Below, piece after piece: positions 1-12,792 of a DNA stretch of 64,000 nucleotides (the first letter of the stretch is position 1; every line of letters begins with the position of its first letter). The DNA comes from Dermatemys mawii (taxonomy: Eukaryota > Chordata > Testudines > Dermatemydidae), in NCBI GenBank assembly GCA_007922305.1, contig ML677374.1, positions 10,357,369 through 10,421,368 of the forward strand. The letters are read 5' to 3'. Under the pieces are notes generated by a model. It did not search any database. It saw nothing but the letters and a program-made list of their open reading frames with translations, and had not been told where the DNA came from. Position numbers and translations under genes: made by a program.

Positions 1-1129
1 GGCCAGCCTGAACGAGCTACCTTGAACCCAGCGGGCGTGGGTGACAACCTCAGACAGGTCAGTGCAGCGTGGGCTTCGCAATGGGCTGGTGAACTGCATG
101 CATACCCAGGGTCCTGGCCAGGCTTGTGTTGCACTGACTTCACTGCTAGTGTTAGCCACACTAGCCAGATTTAGGCTCTCTCAGGCAGGCTAGCCAATGC
201 ACAGCTTTAGCTGGGCAGACATACCTTGAGTCTGTGTATAAGCAAAGAGTTAGTTAATAGATAAGGAGCCCTTTGACGATGCTTGGTTTCATACAGCATT
301 GTCGATAGGTTTTCAAGGTGCTGCAGTTGTACACTGCAAACGGTGCCGGTGGTGTGCTCTTCACACCAGCTCTGAACAAGCAGCGCATAAAGGCTGTCGC
401 AGCAGCCAGGATCTGGCCCATTAGCAATTGCTAGGAGCGCTATATGGAGAGCAAACTGAGGATTTACAGACTGGTGGCTGTGGTTGCACAGACCTTCTGC
501 TGATCTGCAAAACAGCTGGCCAAAGCGTGATAATGGGCAGTTGCAAGACACCAGTTGACATCGTCCTGTGAGGAGGAGGATGCAGGTGAGGTGCTGGGAG
601 TGCTCGCTGGCATTCTGGAAAGATCAACAATCCAGCTGGCTGGGCATTTAACAGCAACTGAGCCATAAAGCAAGCTAATGCGGTTGTTTTGTGATGGCAC
701 CCCCAGTGAATTATGACCCGCAGCAGATATGCACCAGCAGCAGGAAATAAAACACGGTAACGCGAGTCGCGGCTCGGACATTGCGGTCTTTAGGGCGGCA
801 GGATATTATTTTCACATCATACAAACATGAACATCATGAGGCTGAGCAGGCAGACGGCGCTATTAATGGCCTGGCGAGTCCATATCTTTATGAAGCAGCA
901 AGCTCTGTAACAAGACTCCACTATCACTTGGAAACACTGCATGCTCATACATGTGTTCAGAACGGACCAGCAACAGCTTCTGTGATTGCATGGCTAATGA
1001 CGCGGTGGGTATCCTGGTAAACAAGGCATTAATTCCGCCTCAGTTTCCTCCACGCCTTGCATGGGTGCTCAGGGACTAGTCTATGTGAGTGGTTGTTTGG
1101 AGTGGGTATGCTCTATAGTTAAAGCCCTA

Positions 1130-1230
1130 GACTGGGATTCAGGAAAGCTAGGTTCTAGTTTTGGCTCTGACACAGACTCCCTGCGTGTCATTGGGCAAGT
1201 AACTTAGGATCAAATTTTAAAGGTATGTTG
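1130..1230 (+). repeat. MIR-like SINE fragment
   Basis: Word order aggttctagttttggctctgac...cattgggcaagtaactta follows the MIR core. Confidence 0.55.
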
Positions 1231-1489
1231 ATGCCTAACATAAAGAAGGTCTCTGATGTCTCAATCCAGAGCTTGTCTACCTCTTTTTCCTTCAGCGGGC
1301 CTCTTAGGTGACTTGGAAACAAAATGATATCATGGGCATCAAGAGCAGAATCTGATTTCTACTGAAATCAATGAGAGTTAGATACCTCCAGACCTTTACA
1401 AATCTGGCCCTCAATCTTTGGGCCTCAGGTCCCTGTGTGTTTAAAGAAAAAGCCGGGGTAACAATACTTCCTTTGTCTCATCTGCTTCA

Positions 1490-1612
1490 ATCATAATCCC
1501 TTGGGAACAGGAACTGTGTCTCAGTCTATGTGCACAAAGCACCTTGTACAATGGTGCTCTGATCTCAGCGGGGGCCTCAAGGTACCACAGTAATATAGAT
1601 CGTCATCCTCAT
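1490..1612 (+). repeat. L2/CORE-type LINE 3' tail
   Basis: aggaactgtgtctcagtcta, gcaccttgtacaatggtgct and gcgggggcctcaaggtacc follow the order of the family also seen at 4,310, 45,335 and 55,950. Confidence 0.55.
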
Positions 1613-2367
1613 TGTGATCCAGGCTTCTGGGAGGGATAACTTTACCCACAAATGAAATATAGCCTAGCGATCCATGAAATACGACACGGTTTGAATGCAC
1701 TGTCCATTTTCTCTGGGGAGAACAAGTGTCTCACATTTGCTCTGTAGATGGAAAAATCTATGAACACCGACAATGAAAGACTGTTTTGTGCCCAGGGGTT
1801 GGTGCCTCTGGCACGCAGAATGAATGAGACGCTTTCTAAATACTGAAATGTGGGATGATCTCAATGTACAGTAAAATAAAAGGGGGATCAGTAAGGCAGT
1901 TAGGTCCCAATCCCCAAAGATATTGAAGCATGTAACTTCCACTGAAATCAATGAGAGTTAGACACGTAAATATCTTTGGGGATCTGAGCTTCAGATACTC
2001 AGTGAGTCATGCTATAGAAAACCTATAGCCGGGTAGATATGTCCATAAACCATTCAATTTTTCATTTGAAGCTGTTTCTGTGGAATGATAACTCTATGAG
2101 TGATTGAGCTGGCGCTAGATAGAGGATTACCATTTCTTCATGTTTATCAGCTAATTCTGCTAGTCTTTGCTAATGATTTTGTTTTATGCAGTGATGGGCT
2201 CAAACCAAAACTCCAAGCCAAGCACTCCATGAACTTTGGAGAAATTTTGATCTAGATCTGAACTAAGGTGGGGGCGGGGGAGAGAGCTGGAGCCATTTTT
2301 GACTCTATGTGTGTTTTAATGCTTCTCTAGTTCTCTTCATTATTCATTTACCCAAGCATGGTTTACA

Positions 2368-2614
2368 CTGAGGTGGGGGCGTTGACCTAAGATATGCAAC
2401 TTCAGATATGCGAATAGCATAGCTCAGGGTGGCAAGTCAACTGCTGCCACTTCCCCATCAACTCTGTTTCTGCCTCTTGAGGCAGTGGAGTACCTGAGTC
2501 AACGGGGAGCGTGCTCAGGGATCAATCTATCGCGTCTACACTAGATGCAATAAATTGATCCTCGAAAGATCAACCCTACCCGCTAGTCCAGTGGGTAGTG
2601 TAGACTTGGCTGCC
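2368..2614. mobile_element. MITE of the 'gtgtagac' type
   Basis: Ends tttacactgaggtggggg and gtagtgtagacttggctg; an interior of the type gatcaatctatcgcgtctac matches the style of the intron 11 copy. Exact ends not resolved. Confidence 0.45.
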
Positions 2615-2833
2615 CTGATCTGTGGAGGTAAATCCTGACTATGTCTACACTAGGAGCATTTTTACACTAGGAGCACTTTGCCAGAATAGGAAAGTGCCAG
2701 TTCTACCATTATATCTTAGCTCAGCTCCCTGTGTCTGTCCATCCCCACAAAATGAAACCAGCTATGCTGGTAAAAATACAACTTTGCTGCTATAACTGGG
2801 GCTTGTGCCGGCAGAGCTCTGTCAGTCAGAGAT

Positions 2834-2956
2834 AGGGTGACCAGATGTCCCAATTTTATAGGGGCAGTTCTGATTTTTGGGTATTTTTCTTATATAGGCT
2901 CCTATTTCCCCCTCCGTCCCCATTCCAATTTTTCACACTTGCTGCCTGGTCACGCT
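2834..2956 (+). mobile_element. ~120 bp MITE with 10-bp duplication, copy A
   Basis: It starts agggtgaccagatgtcc and ends cctggtcacgct, an 11-bp terminal inverted repeat with one mismatch. It is flanked by a perfect 10-bp direct repeat agtcagagat (2,824-2,833; 2,957-2,966). The centre holds the word cttatataggctcctat shared with copies at 6,523 and 18,486. Confidence 0.85.
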
Positions 2957-4309
2957 AGTCAGAGATCACCGTCTTCAAGCTTCCAACCGAGAGCTATGTC
3001 AGCAGAAGTCTGTGGTACAAACAGCATAAATCTTAATCCTCTCTTCTTTTCATAATACACTTATCACTATGGAATCTGAGCACTTAAGATAGCTACCTCA
3101 GATTTGCATATTAAATATATTCCAAGCTTTGTATTCTAGACCCAATGGAGAGTTATTTGAATATCTTCTGAGACCTGTAATGAGCTCATAATTTTTCTGC
3201 GTTCGGGCTTACTTACGATGTCTGCCTCTTTGCCTTATTTTAATCCAAATATGAATTAAAAAAAAAGTCATCCACTCTGGTGGGGTACTTGGCAGCTGTT
3301 TAACAACACTATAAACCGGTTTAGGAAGTGAAGAACACCATCTCTAGCAGAGACTGCAGGAGGAATTTAGGCAAACGAGATTTAATTACCTGACTGGGAA
3401 TTTGGCCAAGGCACTGGGGTTAACTTCCCTACTTTCATTAAATGTGCTGTGGAATCTTTAATTGCCACTAGTGGTCAGCACCTGGCCTTTACTCCTTGGT
3501 AGTTCCCGCAATTCAGTGACCCATAATAGCAGACTCTACTGACTCAGGTAGCATGCAACCTACTGATTCTCAAAGGTGTTGCTTTCCATCTCCCATCAAA
3601 GTACCGACCTCGCCCGTTGGTGAGCCATGGCTCCAGTAGTGGGGTAGGTGGTTATGTCTTCAGAGCGGTGTTATGCCCTACCACTATAAAATGGGGAAAT
3701 ATCTTTTATTTTTTTCTGGAAAGAGCCAAGCACCATTAACTCATTACAAAAGCTGAACATACTGCAACTGTGGAGGTAGAGGATTAATATTTTTGTTAGT
3801 GTATTTTTGGGAGGCAGGTTGCCTCTAAAACTTCCCCCGAATAAAAACAAAATCCATTCAGGAGCTATTCAGAGCTAGTGTCTCTGTGTAGACTGCAGTG
3901 CGCTGGACCCAACGATGGGTTTAACCATTGGGGCCCAGTCCATTAAACATCACTATTGCCCCGCCGAATGGACATGACTCTTTGTAATCCGAAATGCCAA
4001 ACGCCCAGGCAGTGACAATGAGAAGCAGTCTCATTCACAACCTCCGGGGGAGCTGGGGACATGACACACTGCTGAATTCACTGAGGAGCTGACCTTTTGG
4101 GGGACCGCTCAGCTTTCTGGTCAGTGATGAAAGGTCAAGTTGGGGGTGGGATGGGGAGGGTGCAAACCAGGGACAAATATTTCCAAGTAGTTTACAAACT
4201 AGGTGCCAAGAATTTCAATCCAAACGTGAGCTGTGGGAGGGGGCTGCCTAATACTGTATGGGGCATTCAAAGCCTGGAGGTGACTTGTATATACATTGTC
4301 TATTGTTGC

Positions 4310-4432
4310 TCCCCTTGTCTCACTCTGTGTCTCCTGGTCTGCCTGTCTTTAGATTGTGAGCAGGGAATGGTATGTCTTGAGTCTTTGGAATCTGTTGAGC
4401 GCACAGTGGGCGCTGCTATAAATAAACTGCAC
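4310..4432 (+). repeat. L2/CORE-type LINE 3' tail
   Basis: ttagattgtgagcagggaat then gcacagtgggcgctgctata and aaataaa, the L2-like ending. Confidence 0.5.
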
Positions 4433-4639
4433 AACAGTAGGAACATTGTGCAAACTCTAATTAGTCCAGACTAACCACTAGAAATGCCGCAATTCTGTTT
4501 TCAAACAGCTGTAAATATGTAAGTTAATTAACTTAAAGACTTCAGATATTGGGCTAAATTCACTCAGTGGGCCTCAGTGGGGTAGTGACTACTTAGACCT
4601 TGGGAATATTTGGCCTGTTAATTTTACAAGTGCTTTATT

Positions 4640-4765
4640 ATCTTTCATTTGTATTACAGCAGTGCCCCAGGCAAGATCCAAGCCCCATTGTGCCAGGCGC
4701 TATACACACTCATAGCAAGAGACAGTCCTTGCGCTAAAGAATTCACAAAGGGACACAGGGAATTG
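4640..4765 (-). repeat. L2/CORE-type LINE 3' tail
   Basis: attgtgccaggcgctataca and gcaagagacagtccttgcgc: the same family in antisense. Confidence 0.6.
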
Positions 4766-5239
4766 AGACACAGTAAGAGTGACACAAACTAGGCCTGGCA
4801 GAGAGCTTAGAAATGAATGTCTTCTGGTCCTAATCCAGGGCTTTAATCACAAAACCATCTTCTTTACTGTCTGTGACTAGTTACTACTTACACATATATT
4901 CCCATAGTGCAGTCAGAACGGTGGGAGATCAGTTAGGAAGACAACAAAAATTCACACCCTGGGAATGGAGAATCATTGCAGTGAGGGGGTAGTTGCTAGC
5001 AGGCAGATTTTCTAATCTCTTCCTGGCATAGAAATAGGCAGATGAGAAGTTAATCCTGTGATTCGAATGCACTATGCAATGTAACTTGCAGCCACCCCTG
5101 GGCGGAATATCATAGCTTAAGCAGGAGTGAAAACTCATCTCCAGAAGTACCCTAATCCGTCAAGTAAGTCACAAAAATGTCAGTCAAAAAAACTCCCCAA
5201 TCTCCCATCTAACCAGGTAGAGTCACTAATGGGACTTGA

Positions 5240-5262
5240 ATATATATATATATATATATATA
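5240..5262. repeat. (TA)n microsatellite
   Basis: A perfect alternating AT run of 23 nt. Confidence 0.95.
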
Positions 5263-5885
5263 AGGAGCTGAAATAACAGATGAGTGAATTCATTCCTAGC
5301 ACTACTCAGACGTGGATGGAAATAGAACAGAGACGAAAACAGCAGTTTTGGCAAGCATGAGAGTGGATAATCCTGTCTCAAAGTGTTCTGGAAGCAGCAG
5401 TTTCCCTAAGACCCAAGGAACCATTGCAGAATCATCTCCTGGGAGAGGATGTGCTAAACCAGTTGTTTTGCAAGCTGTGCCAGGATTCAAAATGGGGGAA
5501 TGAGTTGTCATCATGCATATATGTTTGATTTCTCCACCCCCAACTCCAAAATGTCACCAAAAAAGCAACATCTGGTTTCTAAACAGATATAATACAAGTT
5601 ATGACATTTAACAGGCCCTGATGGGAAAGCACATTAGTGTAGGCAAGGAACCACTAACCAACCCCTTGTCAATGATCCAGAACAAAACAAGGCCTTGCAT
5701 TAACCCTGCAGACTGGACACAGGAGGCTGATGTTAAGTGGTTGTAAGAATTTGGATGGAGACAGCTACCACCTGAAAGTTCTGCTCACCTGACTCCCATC
5801 CCAAAGCACGCCAGCAAATTGCTGTTGTTTTAAGGCCTGTTGTTTGTTTCCAAAGGTTTCAGGTCTTAGATGTGGGGAATTAACT

Positions 5886-6115
5886 CCATAAGAACGCCCA
5901 TACTGAGTTAAACCAATGATCCATCTAGCCCAGTGTCCTGTCTTTGACAGTGGCCAGTACCAGATGCTTCAGTGGGAATGAACAAAACAGGGCAGTTTTG
6001 AGAGATCCATCCCCTGTCATCAAGACCCAGCTTCTGGGAGTTGGAGGTTTAGGGACACCTGGAACATGGAGCTGTGTCCCTGACTATCTTGGCTAATAGC
6101 CCCCCTGAACTTACC
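5886..6115 (-). mobile_element. CR1-like LINE 3' end
   Basis: Reads taagaacgcccatactg...gatccatctagcccagtgt, then atccatcccctgtcatc and cttggctaatagcc. It matches in order the copies at 10,937 and 41,161. Minus strand, because the (ttatgttc)n tail would be on the left. Confidence 0.7.
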
Positions 6116-6522
6116 TAAAACAGCACAATGCTGTTCCTTCCTGAGCTTCCCAAGCACCAATCTGTTCCCCTGCAAGCAATAGAAGTCAACATTTCCTGAA
6201 TTCTCCAAGGCAGGGGACTCTGGCAAACGAATCCATGGCCACTCATTCACCCAGCTAGCTCACCGTTCCCTGCTCTTAATTCCAGTTTGGCTTGCAATGG
6301 ATCACAAACATACATCCAGATTTTCAAAACTGCTCAGAGTGCTGGGCACTGAGCTCTTCTGGAAATCCAGACCCAAATGGCGTGTCCTTCTAATGCTGTC
6401 CTGAGCTCTTTTGAAAATCTGGGTCTGCAACACAATCTGCCTGCTGCATTATGCATGGGAGTCCTACTGCTGTGGAGAGAAGTTCAGGGAGCTATGTGGG
6501 AGAACAGGACAGACTGCAGGAG

Positions 6523-6639
6523 AGGGTGACCAGATAGCAAGTGTGAAAAATGGAGTGAGGGGGGTAATAGGATCCTATCTGAGAGAAAGACCTAACAATC
6601 TTTGTAATCTTTTATAAAATCAGGCCATCTGGTCACCTT
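6523..6639 (-). mobile_element. ~120 bp MITE with 10-bp duplication, copy B
   Basis: Reverse orientation to copy A: agggtgaccagatagcaagtg...ccatctggtcacctt. Flanks actgcaggag and attgcaggat match at 8 of 10 positions, consistent with the same 10-bp target duplication. Confidence 0.8.
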
Positions 6640-7164
6640 ATTGCAGGATCAGGCCTTTCCATGGTGGATACTTCCAACCCACGAGAGAGGACGGAAGGTA
6701 ACACTGTTTAATCTGGATTATGGCATCCAGATCCTGTCCTCAGTGCATGAATCAGCGGGACCAGAAAGAGAAGAGAGACAAGAGAGCGTGAGGCAAGGAA
6801 GCACTTCAAGTAGAATTTGTCAGAGCTTTGTTTTCGAGAAGCGTCAGACACCGAAAGGGATGGCTGAGGCCGGGAGGGGGCTGTGTGTAAAGCAAATGAT
6901 ATAACATTCATCTGGCCTGAAGCACACACTGTCATTCTGACTTCATCACATTTTATGAACTTGCAGTACTACCCTTTGAAATAACGGATGTTTTCTCCAT
7001 TGACCTGAGTAAAACTCCCTCTAGGCCTGTGAGTCTGGAAAACTTGCTTGCTTGTCATATTATGTCCTCTTTCATTTGGGTACAGGAGCAGAACAGGGTA
7101 TTTTATATCTTGTTTTGGAAATGTACATAAACGAATCCAGAGGTCTAGGGTTCTGTGCACAGAA

Positions 7165-7305
7165 CCAGGGGCCAGGAATGTGTGAGTTCTAACACTGGCT
7201 TTGACACTGACTTGCAAGTCACCTAACCTCTCTGTACTTCTGTTTCCTCATCTATAAAATGGGGATAATGACACTTCCCTAATTCATAGCAGTATTCTGA
7301 GACTA
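7165..7305 (+). repeat. MIR-like SINE fragment
   Basis: gcaagtcacctaacctctctg then ctcatctataaaatggggat, the classic MIR core in sense. Confidence 0.7.
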
Positions 7306-7468
7306 GTAGTGTGCTGCTAAGGTTTTAACAAGGGGTGCCCTCAAATATTTTCTGCCTCCTTGGCTCCGGAGGTCCTGGAACCTGAACGGCTGACCTGGTC
7401 TATTACGGGCTGACAGGCATTTTAATAGCATTGGATAATGTTATCGGTAGTCACGTAATAGATTTTTA

Positions 7469-7790
7469 AAAGCAGAAGGACGTCATCTAGCTTGACCTTC
7501 TGCATCGCACAGAATTTCCCCAAGCGATTTCTACAGCAAGTCCATAACTTCTATGTGAGCTCTAGCAGAACTTTTAGAATGAGATCCAGTCTTGATTTTA
7601 AAAGTTCAAGGAATGGAGAATCCAGCATTTCTCTAGAAAAGTGCTTCCAATGGTTAACTACCCTCACTGTAAAAAAATACGTGCCTGCCTTCTTTCTAGT
7701 CTAAAGTCAAGCCTCAATCTCCAGCCATTGGATCTTGCTAGGCCTTTGCCAGCTAGACTAAAGAGCCATCTGTGACAGACCGACAATCTC
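7469..7790 (-). mobile_element. CR1 LINE 3' region
   Basis: Contains ggagaatccagcatttctc, ccaatggttaactaccctc and agccattggatcttgctagg in the order typical of reptile CR1 3' ends read in antisense. It is diverged and has no intact ORF. Confidence 0.65.
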
Positions 7791-10499
7791 CTGAATGAAC
7801 TTTCTTGAATCCTTAAGTTAAACCTTATTGAATTAGGTTTAGTACCTTGGGGTCCGTTGTGTTAAAAATGCAGGGGTGTACGTGTGATTGTGGCAGTGTA
7901 TGTGTCTTCTCTAGATGGAGGTGGGTGCTAATGTGCTTCCTTCATTATCAGCCCTTGGAAGCCACCCCCTGGAGAGTTCCAACTGGATCCTCTAGGAATC
8001 AACAGACAAAGGATTTTTGAGTAAATAGCCTGGTTTAAGGAAGGCTCAGCACCTTCCTCTTCGTCTGGCAAATGGGCAGGACCTCTGGTCCATGGAAGGG
8101 TCCCAGTGCTTAGGGACTGCGCCTACAGAGGCCCCATACAACTATGTGCTGTTCTGAGCTGAAGTTGTGATGAACCTAAAACCGGAAGGAAACCCCTTGG
8201 ATGGGGTAGTGAAGGACTGCTCCTGCCAGAGCCTGTATTAGGGCTGGGCTGACCTCGGGTAAGCTTGTACATGTGCATGTGGGTTTTTATTGCTTTTAAT
8301 GTTTCCTGTCTCCTGCTTTTACCTTGGGAATAAAGCATGGGAAGTGCCGTGTGGGGAACTTGTACCTGTAGCAATTACACTGGTTAACCGTCTCTAAAGA
8401 GAAAGCCAGCAGGTGTTATTCCCAGCACTTGACTGAACAGCCCCAGCACATACAGTTCTTGGAGTTTATCACTGGGATGTTGATTTGGCAATTGCTCACC
8501 CTTGCTCCTGGGAGCTGCTTTGCGATCCCACGGTCGCCCATTCATACCAAAAGTGACGTTCTAATGAACCTGGTGGACTATCTGCAGCAGCACTGTTCCC
8601 TCTTTGCCTAGAGTACCAAATAGAAACCAGGAAACCAAAGGACCCAGTTGCCTGTCATTCTCTCGGTCCCATTCTATGCCACAAAGGGGATTACTTGTGT
8701 CACGTAACCTCCGGTGATATTTGTACTGCAGTGCAATTAACTTGGCACCCCCTGTGGTGCTGCACAAGGGCTTGCAATATCAAGACCTTTCTGGACCACA
8801 GGAGATCTCTGCCTGATGCCGGCAAGTTCCCAGAAAACAGCGCTGCTATGAATGGCGTCCTGAAAATGTCGGTTTCAGTAACAGGACACAATTGGAACCA
8901 AATAGCCCCACTGTGGCAGCAGACCACAACACATCAACACCCCTTGCTTCCTACACTCTCTCAACCCCTTCCCTCCCACAAATCTGTCCCCACTGGTCCC
9001 TTGTAAAGGAAAACACTGCCCCATAATAAAGAAACAGAGCCTTATTTGTGATTTAAAAGCTGGCCCGTCGTATGTTTCTCCCAGATACCAATCTGCAGAG
9101 TCAGCCACAGCTGATAAGTAATTGAAACCCTACGTGTTCCAGAATAATTTTTTTCCCTTTCCCATGCTCTCTATTTATGGCTTTTCCCTAGCTGCATATG
9201 TGGTAAATGTTAGCAAAGCGAGGACTGGAACAATGACCTAGAACTCCTAGCATCTCTGGAGAAAAAGCAGGTAGGGTTGTTATTTATTCCTTCCTTTCTC
9301 TTAACCCAGGTGGAGTTTTCATGTAGGTAGCTCATCTCAGTTGCAGGTTTCAAAAGCTTTAGAAAATGTGACTTAATTCTCCCGTGCAGTGTAGTTGAAG
9401 CTGTAAGATCTCTAGCTGTAACCTAAGGTATAGGAAGGGAGTTTAAGAGTATGTCTACATACTCTTAAAGTCCTCTGGAGATAGGATTTCCAGCTTGGGG
9501 AGAAATGCGCACACACTGGCTTTGATCAAGCTAACACAATGGAAACATCAGGGTAGTCACAGTGGCATAGACTAGCTGCCCAAGTACAGTACATCTGGCC
9601 CTTAGGTACACATTCAGGCAGTTAGTGCCCCATGCCACTATGGCTACATTGCTAGCTTTAGCGTGCTGCCTCAGTCCAAGCTAGCTTGTGTGTGTCTACT
9701 CAAGCTGGAAACGACGTACCTAAGTCTATTCAGGACAGGAATGGGGAATTGAGCCTAGGAGTTAGGAAGTCCCATCCCTTGCTCTAACCATTAGACAGCA
9801 CATAATGTTAACAGGTCACTTCCTTTACTCCTCTACTCAGCATTTACTCGGACAAAACTTTACTGGGTCAGATCCCAAGTGGCTGAATCCTTGTGACTCC
9901 CAGTGAAATCAATAGGCAGGGTCTTGCAACCCCTGAGCTTTGGGGAAGTTTGGATCTGGCTCTGAACGCTGTAGCTCGAGTCCCGGCAGCCACCAGCTCT
10001 CGCTAAATGCCGAGAGGAACAGGGGAGGCTCCAGGAAGTCATGACAGCTTCTGGATTTTTTTTTCTTTATCTCAGCGCCTTTGTGACTTAATAGTGTGAG
10101 AGGTTCCCAGATAGTGCGGCCTGAAAACAAGGCAGGGAGACTTCAAAGATACCGTGGGAATGTAATGGTGTGAGAAACTAGGGCAAGACGCCCAGGCCAA
10201 CAACCAAAATGTAATGGACTGGCTTGGCAGCAGCAAATCATCTGCGCTCACCCCAGCGTGAGGTTCTCATTAACAGCCACTCACATGAGATCTTTCTGCA
10301 CTTTTGGTGAACGTGGCAGAATCTGGAGAGTGAGATTAGCAGTCCTGGAAGGGGCTGCTCCATTTCTGCATTGCACACACAAACCAGCATGCATAGTTGT
10401 GCAAGGAGGAGGCTCTACCCCACAGTTTTGATACAAGGCCTACACCAGAGCTGGAAGGTGCTAGCACTGGCATGTCTCCTCAAGATGGAATTTACACCT

Positions 10500-10635
10500 T
10501 CCTCCTCTGGGGGAGAAGTAGTATTCCCATTTTACAGTTGGGGAAACTGAGGCACAGGGCAGTGACGTGACTTGCCTAAGGTCACCCAGCAGATCAGTGG
10601 CAAAGTCATGGGTAGAACCAACAGTTTCTACATTT
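10500..10635 (-). repeat. MIR-like SINE fragment
   Basis: attttacagttggggaaactg, aggcacagggc and cctaaggtcacccagcagat: MIR core in antisense, well preserved. Confidence 0.72.
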
Positions 10636-10936
10636 GAGTTCCACTAGTCCATGTTACCGCCGAGATTTAAGGACCAAATCCAGCCTTGGGATAAAGTCAG
10701 GGGTGTTTGGTTCTGAGTTTTCATTTTGATCCATCTCTACATGCATGTACAGTCAATTCCAGTGGTAAAATTCCCCCCATGTGGAAGACCAGTACACCAT
10801 TTGAATCCCACTTCAGCCCTTAAATTGTGCTTGAAACCGTGCCTACACTGTGTGCTGTCCCTTTCCACCAGCGTGAGATTCATCCTTTGTGAACAAAGGA
10901 GTGGATTAGAGTTGGCTGATCTCTCTCTCTGTAGGC

Positions 10937-11335
10937 TAATGAAAAGACAATTTGTCACTTTGAAAGAAAACAAGAAAGTGTTATTTACTCCTCATAACAC
11001 AAGAACTAGGGGTCACCAAATGAAATTAATAGGCAGCAGGTTTAAAACAAAGAAAAGGAAGTCTTTTTTCACACAACACACAGTCAACATATGGAACTCG
11101 ATGAATTCATGGAGGACAGGTCCATCAATGGCTATTAGCCAGGATGGGCTGGAATGGTGCCCCTAGCCTCTGTTTGCCAGAAGCTGGGAATGGGCGACAG
11201 GGGATGGATCACTTGATTACCTGTTCTGTTCATTCCCTCTGGGGACCTGGCATTGGCCACTATTGGAAGACAAGACACTGGGCTAGATGGACCTTTGGTC
11301 TGATCCAGTATGGCCGTGCTTGTGTTTGCTGCTTT
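10937..11335 (+). mobile_element. CR1-like LINE 3' end
   Basis: Reads ctcctcataacacaagaacta, ggtcaccaaatgaaattaat, gctattagccaggatggg and finally ggctagatggacctttggtc to gtatggccgtgcttgtg. Opposite in orientation to the copies at 5,886 and 41,161. It covers most of a 146-codon frame at 10,726-11,166, which is therefore not a gene. Confidence 0.72.
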
Positions 11336-12099
11336 GGTAGAACAGTCACATGTTAGAGGAGAAATAAAGTCACTTGAAAGTGCAAATTGCCCCAGGAAGA
11401 TGCCTGTCATTCTCATTATCTCTAGATGGTCAATAAATGGCTTGGTCTAGTCTTGGCATTTCTCTGAAGGGGTAAATCATTGGACACAGCAGGAACCACA
11501 GGCCTAAGCATGTTTGTAAAGGTCCATAGGGCTGCTGTGACCTATGCAGGGTAATAAAGAGGCCTATGGGAATGACTTGCATCAGCCAGGTGACAGACTT
11601 AATGGCCTAATAAATCATCTCCCTCCCTAAATTCTACAATTCTTATTTCCTGTTATGATCCTTAGCCTGGAAAGAAAAATAATTTCACTATATTAAGCAA
11701 GGTTTGTTGATATTTGCCAGTCCTAGTCAATGAAAAAAAACTGGGCCTAATCCTACTCCCAATTAAAGTGAAGGCAAAACTCCCACTGAATTCAGTGGGG
11801 TGCAGGATTGGGTGCTTGTGTAGATCTAGTGATAAAAGATGACCAACAGAATCCCAGTTACACAGAGATCTCAGGCGACACCTGGGGGAGAGGGTTTTTC
11901 AGAAAGGAGAAATAACCTCTAGTAAATCAGTATTCAGTGTTAGCACGCTTTGTACTGAAAGTGCAAGAATCCATAGGGTAATTAACATCCTGCTGCATAT
12001 GAAATCAAAAAATTATAATCTTGACGTTAAGATCTGACAGCGCCAGATGATCCAGTGGAGAATCAGTGTCAGGCAAGGGGACACAAAGGCATTTTGAAA

Positions 12100-12225
12100 C
12101 AGGGGTGCTGGAAATTTTTTTTAATGGAGGTGCTGAGAGCCACTAAATCAAATGGTAAAGCCTGGACATTATGGAAACCACTTCAAGCTGCAGCACCCCC
12201 TGCACTCCTACTTCCAGCACCTATG
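12100..12225. mobile_element. Short hAT-type MITE (126 bp)
   Basis: Ends caggggtgctggaa and ttccagcacctatg are inverted repeats. A perfect 8-bp duplication ttttgaaa flanks it (12,092-12,099; 12,226-12,233). It has no coding capacity. Confidence 0.85.
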
Positions 12226-12624
12226 TTTTGAAAAGAGGAGAGTTTTTAGTAAATTTAAGCTTCATTCAATTGATTCATTTGTTCATTATATTATTTTTAA
12301 AAGAACGCACACACAACACACACAATAACACGAGGCACCTAACTAAACCCAATGCCTCCAAAAAAGAAACAGCAAGCCCTGTAATACCCAGTACAACTAA
12401 ATAATCAGCAATGTGAAAATTGACCTAATACGAGAGTTTGGGGTGGAATAGTTCCACTTATTCTGGAAGTGGCTTCCTTAGAATAACCAAAATTGGATTC
12501 ATCCACTTTGATTAGGAATATCAATTCTGTGGGGGTTGAATTTAAAAATATAGTAAAAAAAGACCACCCTCAGTTAAAAGAAGCATATCTAGAGTTTGGG
12601 GGGTTATTTGTTGGTGACCTATTA

Positions 12625-12792
12625 TTTTTTGTTTCTACTGCAGTAGCACCAGTCAAGATCAGGTCCCCATAAGCTGTACAAACCCATAGTATTTGCATCA
12701 CCATAGCAGCCCCAATCCACCATCGTGCTAGCTGCTGTACAAATACAGAACACAAAGATGGTCCCTGCCTCAAAGAGGTTACAGTCTCGTTA
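12625..12792 (-). repeat. L2/CORE-type LINE 3' tail
   Basis: gtagcaccagtcaagatcag, cgtgctagctgctgtacaaa and gatggtccctgcctcaaaga in antisense order. It accounts for the 77-codon frame at 12,570-12,803. Confidence 0.6.

Noticed and set aside
207..551. 114-codon minus-strand frame at the window start
   Set aside because: Looked protein-like at first, but no family is recognisable and no partner exons were found. It ends near a gtatgt donor-like site, so it is not excluded as an exon, only unsupported.
10726..11166. 146-codon plus-strand frame
   Set aside because: Its second half lies inside a CR1-like 3' end; the frame is a by-product of repeat sequence.
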